Part shown: piece by piece, positions 1 through 5,011 of the stretch
Numbering within the stretch: the first letter of the stretch is position 1
Layout of the letters: the number at the start of each line of letters is the position of its first letter
Origin: an uncultured Clostridia bacterium
Lineage (GTDB): Bacteria; Bacillota; Clostridia; Oscillospirales; Acutalibacteraceae
NCBI GenBank assembly: GCA_945869905.1
Contig: CAMBQD010000092.1
Coordinates: 1 to 5,011, forward strand
Length of the DNA: 5,011 nt
Direction: 5' to 3'
The notes under the pieces: model-generated
Database searches by the model: none
What the model was told of the DNA's origin: nothing
What the model saw: the letters and a program-made list of their open reading frames with translations, nothing else
Position numbers and translations under genes: made by a program

Positions 1-1100
1 GAGGTTACGAATTTTTCACGTTCCCTGTGGTTTGTCAAAAAGCCCTTTGCCTCCAGAGATACGATTTTTCCGTCGCCCATTGATACGCCTACCTTGATTA
101 AATCACTGTAGTAAATAACATTGCCTTCGGTGTAAGCAAAATTAATTACGCAGATATTGTTATCGGTCATATAATAGGTTTCCTTCATATTTTCATAGCC
201 TAATTTTTCCAAATAGCTTTTTGCAATGTTAACGGCATTTTTATCAGTGATTGCCGATTGAGTGATTTTTCCGCCGTAAAGCATATATGCCACATAGCCG
301 CCGGATTTTGTTATGCCCACGGTTTTTTGACCGTAGGTGAAAACATAGCAGGGGATTTTTCCGTCCTCCTCAGAGGAAAAATTAACCTGGTCTGCTGAGC
401 AGTTCATTGCATATGCCGCAGTATCTCTTGCCTCTTCCTTGGTGTAGGTGTCCTTGTTTTTCAGCATTTCGGGCTCACGGTTCAGCACGGCGTCTGCAAA
501 GGGTCCGTCATAAAGCAGGGTGGGATAATCCTTAAATGCTGTTTCTGCGTTATCCATATCGTTTGTCAGAGCATTAACATTAACGTTGTTATTATTTTTT
601 ACATTGCTTGAAGTAATGCGTCCTCCGTTATTGCAGGTGGAAACCATGGCGGAAATAGAGTCGTTTAACTGCTGGGCATAGGATAAGAGAGTGGAAAGAT
701 TTTTATGCTCCTCATCACTTATCTTTTTACCGGATGCCGCCTTTTGTGCGATATATGCCGCATAGTCGCCTGCCTGACTGATAAATTTGTAGGTGGCGCT
801 TAAATTCATTTGCCCAACAGGCAAGCGAGACAGGGCACCCTTTGCCTCGTTACATTCTGAATACAGGTCTGAGCTTATTTCAATAAGCATTTTATCGGAA
901 TTTGAATAAATGCTTTTTGTTAAATTCGTTTCAATTGAGTCCATTGTTTCGGATAATTCGTTAAGGCTTTGCTGATAATTGTTCTCAAGCGCCGCCTGAT
1001 AATTTGCCGCGTTATTCATATTCATAATTGCAAAGCCTGCAAGAATTACTACCACTGCAATTGAATATGAAAACAGCCTGATGTATCCTCTTTTTGTCAT
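1..1100 (-). CDS. ypeB: Spore germination protein YpeB (C-terminus cut off by window edge)
   Basis: YpeB is a forespore-made inner-membrane protein that, in Bacillus, is needed for accumulation of the cortex-lytic enzyme SleB and is processed during germination. The visible 366 residues show a basic N-terminus (MTKRGYIRLF) and one membrane segment at about 10-27. A helical, coiled-coil-like region with the YpeB N-terminal pattern follows (NNYQQSLNELS at 40-50, then LPVGQMNL and FISQAGDYAAYI at 93-117). An Asn-rich stretch sits at 164-181 and the clostridial YpeB phrase DYPTLLYDGPF at 191-201. PepSY-type repeats start near 220, with MGDGKIVSLEAKGFLTNHRE at 341-360 matching the Bacillus DDGEVVGFSARDFLTSHR region. 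Bacillus YpeB is about 450 residues, so roughly 80-90 are missing off the left edge. Two in-frame ATGs lie at the front. The one at 1100 is chosen because it is 8 bases from GGAGG (1109-1113), whereas the ATG at 1106 is only 2 bases away. The gene is divergent from proB; no sleB precedes it. Confidence 0.93.
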   Translation of the reverse strand, partial: MTKRGYIRLFSYSIAVVVILAGFAIMNMNNAANYQAALENNYQQSLNELSETMDSIETNLTKSIYSNSDKMLIEISSDLYSECNEAKGALSRLPVGQMNLSATYKFISQAGDYAAYIAQKAASGKKISDEEHKNLSTLLSYAQQLNDSISAMVSTCNNGGRITSSNVKNNNNVNVNALTNDMDNAETAFKDYPTLLYDGPFADAVLNREPEMLKNKDTYTKEEARDTAAYAMNCSADQVNFSSEEDGKIPCYVFTYGQKTVGITKSGGYVAYMLYGGKITQSAITDKNAVNIAKSYLEKLGYENMKETYYMTDNNICVINFAYTEGNVIYYSDLIKVGVSMGDGKIVSLEAKGFLTNHREREKFVT

Positions 1101-1108
1101 AAACATTA

Positions 1109-1113
1109 CCTCC
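1109..1113 (-). promoter_or_regulatory. Ribosome binding site of ypeB
   Basis: On the minus strand this reads GGAGG followed by T. It stands 8 bases before the ATG at 1100 but only 2 before the in-frame ATG at 1106, so it favours the downstream start (MTKRG rather than MFMTKRG). Confidence 0.8.
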
Positions 1114-1119
1114 GTTAAC

Positions 1120-1149
1120 TATTTTTTACCGAAAAATAAAAAAACATTC
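1120..1149 (-). promoter_or_regulatory. Candidate forespore (sigma-G-like) promoter for ypeB
   Basis: On the minus strand GAATG (1145-1149) fits the sigma-G -35 pattern GHATR. After an 18-base spacer comes AAAAATA (1120-1126), which shares 5 of 7 positions with the -10 pattern CATNHTA. The Bacillus sleB-ypeB operon is known to be forespore-expressed, which makes such a promoter expected. Against it, the region is so AT-rich that partial matches arise easily. The start point would also fall at about 1113, leaving the ribosome binding site at the extreme 5' end of the message. This is a tentative call. Confidence 0.25.
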
Positions 1150-1158
1150 AAAAAAATA

Positions 1159-1187
1159 TTTAATTGTTGATTTATATATGTTACAAT
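1159..1187 (+). promoter_or_regulatory. Extended -10 promoter driving proB and the genes after it
   Basis: TG at 1179-1180, one base, then TACAAT at 1182-1187 forms an extended -10 element, with TACAAT matching the vegetative TATAAT at 5 of 6 positions. A weak -35, TTTAAT (1159-1164), sits 17 bases upstream. A poor -35 paired with an extended -10 is a common Firmicute arrangement. The start point would be near 1194, about 25 bases before the proB ATG. This is the only convincing vegetative promoter I see for the rightward genes. Confidence 0.55.
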
Positions 1188-1205
1188 AATACCAATTGTT
1201 ATTAT
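1186..1205. repeat. Small inverted repeat over the predicted proB transcription start
   Basis: ATAATA (1186-1191) and TATTAT (1200-1205) are perfect 6-base inverted arms around an 8-base centre containing CAATTG. The element overlaps the end of the -10 and the likely start point, where a repressor would act. The arms are pure A/T in an AT-rich region, so chance is a serious alternative. Confidence 0.3.
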
Positions 1206-1209
1206 GGAG
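1206..1209 (+). promoter_or_regulatory. Ribosome binding site of proB
   Basis: GGAG lies 9 bases before the ATG at 1219 and supports that start. Another ATG at 1214 lies only 4 bases away and opens a two-codon frame (ATG TTA TGA) whose stop overlaps the proB start. Confidence 0.65.
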
Positions 1210-1218
1210 TAGTATGTT

Positions 1219-2007
1219 ATGACGAAGGTTGACGGAAAGAAGAGAATAGTAGTTAAGGTGGGCACCTCTACCCTTACGCACCAAACCGGTAAAACCAATA
1301 TTGCCAGAATGGCAAAGCTGGTGTCGGTTTTGTCTGATTTAAAAAATGAGGGCCACGAAATAGTTTTGGTATCAAGCGGTGCCGTTGGAATAGGTGCGGC
1401 AAAGCTTGGATTTTCCGCAAAGCCAAAAACAACAAAGGGCTTGCAGGCTTCTGCCGCAGTGGGGCAGTGTGAGCTGATGTTTTTGTATGATAAGCTGTTT
1501 TCCGAATACGGTGTTGTTGTAAGTCAGCTTTTGTTTACCGCCGACACTCTTGAAAATCAGCTTGAAAAAGGGCATTTGCTGGATACCTTTAATCAGCTTT
1601 TGGAATATGACGCTCTGCCCATTGTCAACGAAAATGACTCGGTTTATGTTGAGGAGCTTTTGAACGGTGATAACGATTGCCTGAGTGCAAATGTTGCCGA
1701 GCTTATCGATGCAGATTTGCTGATACTTTTAACCGATACTGACGGCCTTTATGACGATAATCCCAATAAAAATAAAAATGCAAAGTTGATTTCACAGGTT
1801 GATGAAATTACCAATAAAATCTTTGCCATTGCAGGAGATGCAGGAGAAAAGGGAACAGGTGGCTTTGCTACAAAAATCAAGGCTGCAAAAATTGCTACGG
1901 ATGCCGGCATACCGGTAATAGTTATGAATGGAGAAAAGCCTACGTCAATATATAAGGTATTGCAGGGTGAAAGCATAGGTACATATTTTACGGCAAAGGG
2001 TGAGTGA
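1219..2007 (+). CDS. proB: Glutamate 5-kinase, short form without PUA domain
   Basis: ProB phosphorylates the side-chain carboxylate of glutamate with ATP, giving gamma-glutamyl phosphate, the first committed step of proline synthesis in the cytoplasm. The 262 residues are one amino-acid-kinase domain. Visible motifs are VVKVGTSTLT (11-20, with the phosphate-binding Lys13), VSSGAVGIG (51-59), AAVGQ (79-83), the glutamate-site NENDSV (137-142), GDNDCLSANVAEL (150-162), the nucleotide-site LLTDTDGLYDDNP (170-182) and GTGGFATKIKAA (212-223). The E. coli enzyme has 367 residues because of a C-terminal PUA domain. This one ends after the kinase domain at SIGTYF, as in other PUA-less Firmicute forms. 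Oddity: the family segment NAR-[ND]-T before the NEND motif reads HLLDT here (119-123). The start is an ATG with GGAG 9 bases upstream. The stop is followed by one base and then the proA ATG, so the two proteins are probably made together. Confidence 0.95.
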   Translation: MTKVDGKKRIVVKVGTSTLTHQTGKTNIARMAKLVSVLSDLKNEGHEIVLVSSGAVGIGAAKLGFSAKPKTTKGLQASAAVGQCELMFLYDKLFSEYGVVVSQLLFTADTLENQLEKGHLLDTFNQLLEYDALPIVNENDSVYVEELLNGDNDCLSANVAELIDADLLILLTDTDGLYDDNPNKNKNAKLISQVDEITNKIFAIAGDAGEKGTGGFATKIKAAKIATDAGIPVIVMNGEKPTSIYKVLQGESIGTYFTAKGE

Positions 2008-2008
2008 G

Positions 2009-3247
2009 ATGTTAGAACAATTAGGCATAAATGCAAAAAAAGCGGCAGGCGTATTAACCACCGCAAGCACAAATCAAAAAAACAAGGCACTTGAAGAAAT
2101 AGCCCTTGCACTTATCGAAAACGCAGACGAAATAATTGAGCAAAATAAAATTGATTTGGAAAATGGCAGAAAAGCAGGACTGAATGACGGCCTGCTGGAC
2201 AGGCTTATGCTGGATAAAGATAGGATAAAAAGTATTGCCGACGGATGTATTCAGGTGTCAAGGCTTGATGACCCCTGCGGTAAGGTCCTTGAGGAAATCA
2301 CACGTCCCAATGGGCTTAAAATACAAAAGATATCCTGCCCAATGGGCGTTATAGGAATTATTTATGAGGCACGTCCCAATGTTACGGCTGATGCCGCCGC
2401 ACTGTGTCTTAAAAGCGGAAATGCGGTTATTCTGCGGGGCGGCAAGGAGGCAATTAATTCCAACATTGCAATAGCAGAGACTATGCGCAGTGCAGTTGAA
2501 AGGACAGGTTTGCCAAAGGACGCAATACAGCTTGTGACTGATACAAGCCGCGACTCATCAACAGAGCTTATGAAAATGAAGGGCACACTTGACTGCCTTA
2601 TCCCCAGAGGCGGTAAGGCGCTTATTCAGGCTGTTGTTGAAAATTCCACTGTGCCTGTAATTGAAACAGGCTCAGGCAACTGCCATATTTATGTGGATGA
2701 CGAGGCAGATATAAATATGGCGGCAGAGATAATATTTAATGCAAAGACACAGCGCATCAGCGTGTGCAATGCCTGTGAAAGTCTTGTAATTCACAGTGGA
2801 ATTATTGACAGGGCACTGCCCGTAATTAAAGCAAGGCTTGACGAGAAAAATGTAATTATCAAAGGCGATGAGCGTGCAAGAGCCGTATGTCCCGATATTG
2901 AGACGGCTACAGAGCTTGATTATGCAACGGAGTATCTTGATTACATTATCAGCGTGAAAACCGTTGACAGTCTTGATGAAGCAATTGAGCATATTAACAA
3001 AAATTCAACCGGTCATTCTGAGACTATTATTACCGAAAATGCCCAAAAGGCAAAAATATTTATGAGCAGGATTGACTCCTCCTCCGTTTACCATAATGCG
3101 TCAACCCGCTTTACAGACGGCGGTGAATTCGGACTGGGTGCCGAGATAGGCATTTCCACACAAAAGCTTCACGCAAGAGGGCCTATGGGACTTGCTCAGC
3201 TTACAACAACAAAGTATTTAATTTTCGGAAACGGACAGGTTAGATAA
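2009..3247 (+). CDS. proA: Glutamate-5-semialdehyde dehydrogenase (gamma-glutamyl phosphate reductase)
   Basis: ProA reduces gamma-glutamyl phosphate with NADPH to glutamate-5-semialdehyde, which cyclises to pyrroline-5-carboxylate. It belongs to the aldehyde dehydrogenase superfamily. Counting from the ATG at 2009 it has 412 residues, close to the 417 of E. coli, and looks intact. Diagnostic segments are PMGVIGIIYEARPNVT (about 111-126), LKSGNAVILRGGKEA (134-148), LIPRGGKALI (197-206), PVIETGSGNCHIYVD (216-230) and the active-site RISVCNACES, where the first Cys (253) is the expected nucleophile. The C-terminal ProA signature is present (ASTRFTDGGEFGLGAEIGIS, then TQKLHARGPMGL), and the protein ends in GNGQVR. 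The frame also opens with a GTG at 2000, overlapping proB by 8 bases. I prefer the ATG because AAAGGG (1995-2000) lies 8 bases before it and the protein then begins MLEQLG like relatives. Coupling to proB translation is likely. No proC is present in the window. Confidence 0.95.
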   Translation: MLEQLGINAKKAAGVLTTASTNQKNKALEEIALALIENADEIIEQNKIDLENGRKAGLNDGLLDRLMLDKDRIKSIADGCIQVSRLDDPCGKVLEEITRPNGLKIQKISCPMGVIGIIYEARPNVTADAAALCLKSGNAVILRGGKEAINSNIAIAETMRSAVERTGLPKDAIQLVTDTSRDSSTELMKMKGTLDCLIPRGGKALIQAVVENSTVPVIETGSGNCHIYVDDEADINMAAEIIFNAKTQRISVCNACESLVIHSGIIDRALPVIKARLDEKNVIIKGDERARAVCPDIETATELDYATEYLDYIISVKTVDSLDEAIEHINKNSTGHSETIITENAQKAKIFMSRIDSSSVYHNASTRFTDGGEFGLGAEIGISTQKLHARGPMGLAQLTTTKYLIFGNGQVR

Positions 3248-3251
3248 ATAA

Positions 3252-4517
3252 ATGGATGATAAGGAAAGAGCAGAATTAAGAAAAAAAAGACAGAGGGCAG
3301 GCAGAAGAAAACAGGCAGGGAAAAACTTTTTGATTTTCCTTTCTATTCTTATCTTAGCTGTTGCCGCCTTTCTTATTACAATGAAGCTGTGCGACCCTGA
3401 TTTTAAAATTTCAAGTCTTATTCCGCAGGAAAAGGCACAGCAGGTTGCGGCGTTTGTTAAAGAGGATATTTTTAAGCAGACAACAACCACCACAACCACT
3501 CAAACCACAACTAAACCAACCACCACAAGACCTAAGAATTATGATTATACCTCCTTTGATGAGTTTGCTTTTGATACCTCCCTTCAGGGAAATCAGCTTG
3601 GTAATCTGCTAAACAAATCAAAGGGTGCGGTAACCTACAGCTCCTCGTATATTTACTACAGTATTGCAGGCCGGGGGCTTTACAGGTTTGAGCCTAATTC
3701 CGAAACATACACAAAGCTTGTGGTAAACAATTATAATTTTACCTGCTTAAATGTTTTGGGCGATTATATTTATATGGTGGATACAGACAGCCATAAGCTT
3801 AAAAAAGCACAGATTATAGGCGGAGACACAGTAAATCTTGCGGACAATATTTCCTTTGCTTATCTTTATAACGATAAGATTTACTATGTGGGTACGGATA
3901 ATACCGTTGGGTATATATCTCTTGACGGCAGTGAAAAAACAGTGCTCTATCAGGCGGAGGCAGGTAAAAGGGTAAGCTTTTCAGGCATCTCTCTTTCAAG
4001 AGTGTTCTTTACCGTATATGATGAGGTTGCAAAATATTATGAGTATATTACTGTGGATATAAATGATAAGTCTGACAGAAGATACTTTATGAACGATACA
4101 AAAAATGATGAAATACTTAATATTCAGCTTGAATGCGGTTATTTCTATTATTACAAAAAGCAGTCGGACAATACCTATGATCTGTGCAGGCAGAAATTCG
4201 GCTCACAGCAGGTTGTTACATTAATTGAGGAATGTTCACTTACGGATTATCCTGTTGTTTATGCAAACAGGCTTTATTATTCGGCAGTTAAGGGCTCCGT
4301 AATTCAGGCAAGGGAATATAATATGAATTCAAGGGCTGATAAGCTTATGGTTTATCAGTCAAATCCAAATGATATCAATTCAATCGGTGTGGGATACGGC
4401 TATCAGTATGTGTTCCTCTTTGGCAGTAGCCAAGGACTGTACAGAGGAAGCTGTATTTACACCTCCTCCTCAAGAGATAACACGATTTATTTTGAAAACG
4501 GTAAATGGCAGTATTAA
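3252..4517 (+). CDS. Signal-anchored protein with Thr-rich stalk and DUF5050-like beta-propeller domain
   Basis: Molecular function is unknown. The 421 residues start with a strongly basic cytoplasmic tail (11 Lys/Arg in the first 24), then one membrane segment at about 25-43, predicting an N-in, C-out anchor. A linker of about 30 residues leads to a Thr-rich stalk at 77-94 (runs of Thr broken by Gln, Lys and Pro). From about 125 to the end, short beta repeats recur every 37-47 residues with aromatic openings: YIYYS (133), YIYMV (172), KIYYV (209), RVFFT (250), YFYYY (297), RLYYS (340) and YVFLF (386). Seven such units suggest a beta-propeller, and the style resembles DUF5050 domains. No catalytic motif, lipobox or sortase signal is seen. 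The start lies 4 bases after the proA stop with only a weak AGG 12 bases upstream, so translation probably depends on coupling from proA. The flippase gene follows 17 bases later, which hints at an envelope role, an inference only. Confidence 0.82.
   Translation: MDDKERAELRKKRQRAGRRKQAGKNFLIFLSILILAVAAFLITMKLCDPDFKISSLIPQEKAQQVAAFVKEDIFKQTTTTTTTQTTTKPTTTRPKNYDYTSFDEFAFDTSLQGNQLGNLLNKSKGAVTYSSSYIYYSIAGRGLYRFEPNSETYTKLVVNNYNFTCLNVLGDYIYMVDTDSHKLKKAQIIGGDTVNLADNISFAYLYNDKIYYVGTDNTVGYISLDGSEKTVLYQAEAGKRVSFSGISLSRVFFTVYDEVAKYYEYITVDINDKSDRRYFMNDTKNDEILNIQLECGYFYYYKKQSDNTYDLCRQKFGSQQVVTLIEECSLTDYPVVYANRLYYSAVKGSVIQAREYNMNSRADKLMVYQSNPNDINSIGVGYGYQYVFLFGSSQGLYRGSCIYTSSSRDNTIYFENGKWQY
3480..3530 (+). 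repeat. Low-complexity ACA/ACC tract encoding the Thr-rich stalk
   Basis: Seventeen codons, mostly ACA, ACC and ACT and interrupted by CAA, AAA and CCA, encode a run of Thr with single Gln, Lys and Pro. The codons are mixed, so the tract is only partly repetitive at DNA level and is kept in frame. Such Thr/Pro segments usually serve as extended, possibly glycosylated spacers between a membrane anchor and an outer domain. Confidence 0.8.
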
Positions 4518-4520
4518 TTC

Positions 4521-4526
4521 AAGGAG
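4521..4526 (+). promoter_or_regulatory. Ribosome binding site of the flippase gene
   Basis: AAGGAG stands 8 bases before the ATG at 4535, a near-ideal arrangement and the strongest site among the rightward genes. It suggests the flippase is translated independently of the gene before it, unlike the propeller gene. Confidence 0.75.
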
Positions 4527-4534
4527 TATAAGGA

Positions 4535-5011
4535 ATGGACAAATATAAAAAGCTGGCATCAAATACAATAATATTTGCAATCGGCACTTTTTCATCAAAG
4601 GTGCTGTCATTCCTTTTAATGCCCTTTGTTACACGAATGATGAGCACAGGCGATTACGGCTCTGCGGACCTTGTTCAGCAGACGGTAAATGTGCTTATTC
4701 CGATAGTAACCCTGCAGGTAAACAGTGCGGCACTGCGCTTTGCACTTGATAAGGCAAAGAACAAGGCAGATGTGCTTACTGTGGGAATAAGGACAACGCT
4801 CATTGGATTTATTGTATTTTTGTTATTTGCTTATCCTATCAGCCTTATAAGTATTAACGATTTTAAGCTGGGGGATTACATTATACTGATATATGTGTTT
4901 GTGCTTATATCGGGATTCAGACAGCTTTGTCAGCAGTTTGTCCGCGGCAGCGGTCACGTTAAGCTTTTTGCAATTGACGGTATTATTGCCACGGCAACAA
5001 CGCTTTTGTTT
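4535..5011 (+). CDS. Wzx/RfbX-type polysaccharide flippase (MOP superfamily), N-terminal part
   Basis: Members of this family move lipid-linked sugar units across the cytoplasmic membrane for surface polysaccharide assembly; relatives in the same MOP superfamily include MurJ and the sporulation protein SpoVB. The 159 visible residues begin MDKYKKLASNTIIFAIGTFS and continue through SKVLSFLLMPFVTRMMSTGDYG (21-42), the typical opening of the polysaccharide biosynthesis protein family: a first helix ending in P-x-x-T-R, then a loop ending in D-Y-G. QVNSAALRFALD (61-72) fits the conserved basic end of helix 2. Further membrane segments lie at about 82-105, 113-131 and from 145. Full family members have roughly 420-500 residues with 12-14 helices, so two thirds lies beyond the right edge. 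The start is fixed by AAGGAG 8 bases upstream. No glycosyltransferase is visible, so the substrate cannot be named; a role in capsule, teichoic-type polymer or spore envelope is open. Confidence 0.9.
   Translation, partial: MDKYKKLASNTIIFAIGTFSSKVLSFLLMPFVTRMMSTGDYGSADLVQQTVNVLIPIVTLQVNSAALRFALDKAKNKADVLTVGIRTTLIGFIVFLLFAYPISLISINDFKLGDYIILIYVFVLISGFRQLCQQFVRGSGHVKLFAIDGIIATATTLLF

Larger units (their letters stand above)
1101..1218. other. Divergent intergenic region between ypeB and proB
   Basis: This 118-base, strongly AT-rich region must hold the start signals of both divergent genes. The proB side shows an extended -10 promoter and a GGAG site. The ypeB side shows GGAGG and only a weak promoter candidate. 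There is no terminator hairpin and no room for a T-box leader, a control element known on proBA in some Bacillus species. The predicted proB leader is only about 25 bases long, so attenuation by a structured leader looks unlikely here. Confidence 0.85.

Noticed and set aside
1101..1218. T-box or other riboswitch leader for proBA
   Set aside because: The predicted leader is about 25 bases, with no T-box sequence, specifier stem or terminator hairpin.
2000..2008. GTG start for proA at 2000
   Set aside because: It would overlap proB by 8 bases with the purine stretch immediately adjacent; the ATG at 2009 has better spacing and a more typical N-terminus. It cannot be fully excluded.
2337..2347. 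Palindrome GCCCAATGGGC inside proA
   Set aside because: It lies within the conserved CPMGV coding segment, is short, and has no run of T after it.
2301..2381. 12-base direct repeat CACGTCCCAATG at 2301-2312 and 2370-2381
   Set aside because: Both copies encode conserved Arg-Pro-Asn positions of ProA with the same codons, so protein constraint and codon preference explain them.
3192..3220. Internal promoter TTGCTC, 17 bases, TATTTA at the end of proA
   Set aside because: Both boxes match the consensus only partly (the -10 at 3 of 6), and the stretch encodes the conserved ProA C-terminus (GLAQLTTTKY).
3375..3401. Lipobox around Cys47 of the propeller protein
   Set aside because: The residues before the Cys (T-M-K-L) do not fit the lipobox pattern, so a plain signal anchor is more likely.
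3218..3499. Minus-strand frame starting with a poly-Val run
   Set aside because: The Val run is just the complement of the Thr-rich tract, and the rest mirrors the membrane anchor region of the plus-strand gene.
1372..3999. Open frames on the minus strand inside proB, proA and the propeller gene (for example 1749-2111, 2672-2992, 3814-3999)
   Set aside because: They lie wholly or almost wholly against well-supported genes, have no ribosome binding site I can see, and give Cys/Leu-rich or low-complexity proteins with no recognisable motif.

Overview
The base composition (AT-leaning, about 40% G+C by eye), the strong GGAGG-type ribosome binding sites and a spore-germination gene (ypeB) point to an endospore-forming Firmicute. 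It is most likely a gut-type member of class Clostridia, in or near the Oscillospirales/Ruminococcaceae. The lineage is an inference from gene content and style, not a proven assignment.

Layout. (1) Positions 1-1100, minus strand: the N-terminal ~80% of ypeB, which encodes a membrane-anchored spore germination protein; its C-terminus lies off the left edge. (2) Positions 1101-1218: a short, very AT-rich divergent promoter region. It holds an extended -10 promoter for the rightward genes, a weak sporulation-type candidate for ypeB, and small inverted and direct repeats. (3) Positions 1219-3247, plus strand: proB (glutamate 5-kinase, short form without a PUA domain) followed without a gap by proA (gamma-glutamyl phosphate reductase). 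These are the first two steps of proline synthesis from glutamate. (4) Positions 3252-4517: a signal-anchored protein with a Thr-rich stalk and a DUF5050-like, beta-propeller-like outer domain. (5) Positions 4535-5011: the N-terminal part of a Wzx/RfbX-type polysaccharide flippase, running off the right edge.

The four plus-strand genes are packed with gaps of 1, 4 and 17 bases and no terminator-like hairpin between them, so they probably form one transcription unit starting near 1194. ProB and ProA work in sequence: ProB makes the labile gamma-glutamyl phosphate and ProA reduces it to glutamate semialdehyde, which cyclises to pyrroline-5-carboxylate. The final reductase gene, proC, is not in the window. 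The last two genes concern the cell envelope, and their link to proline synthesis may be only co-transcription.

I see no RNA gene, CRISPR array, insertion sequence, T-box leader or clear terminator. No wholly new system is evident. The most distinctive points are the propeller/flippase pairing behind proBA, the absence of sleB in front of ypeB, and an altered conserved segment in ProB.
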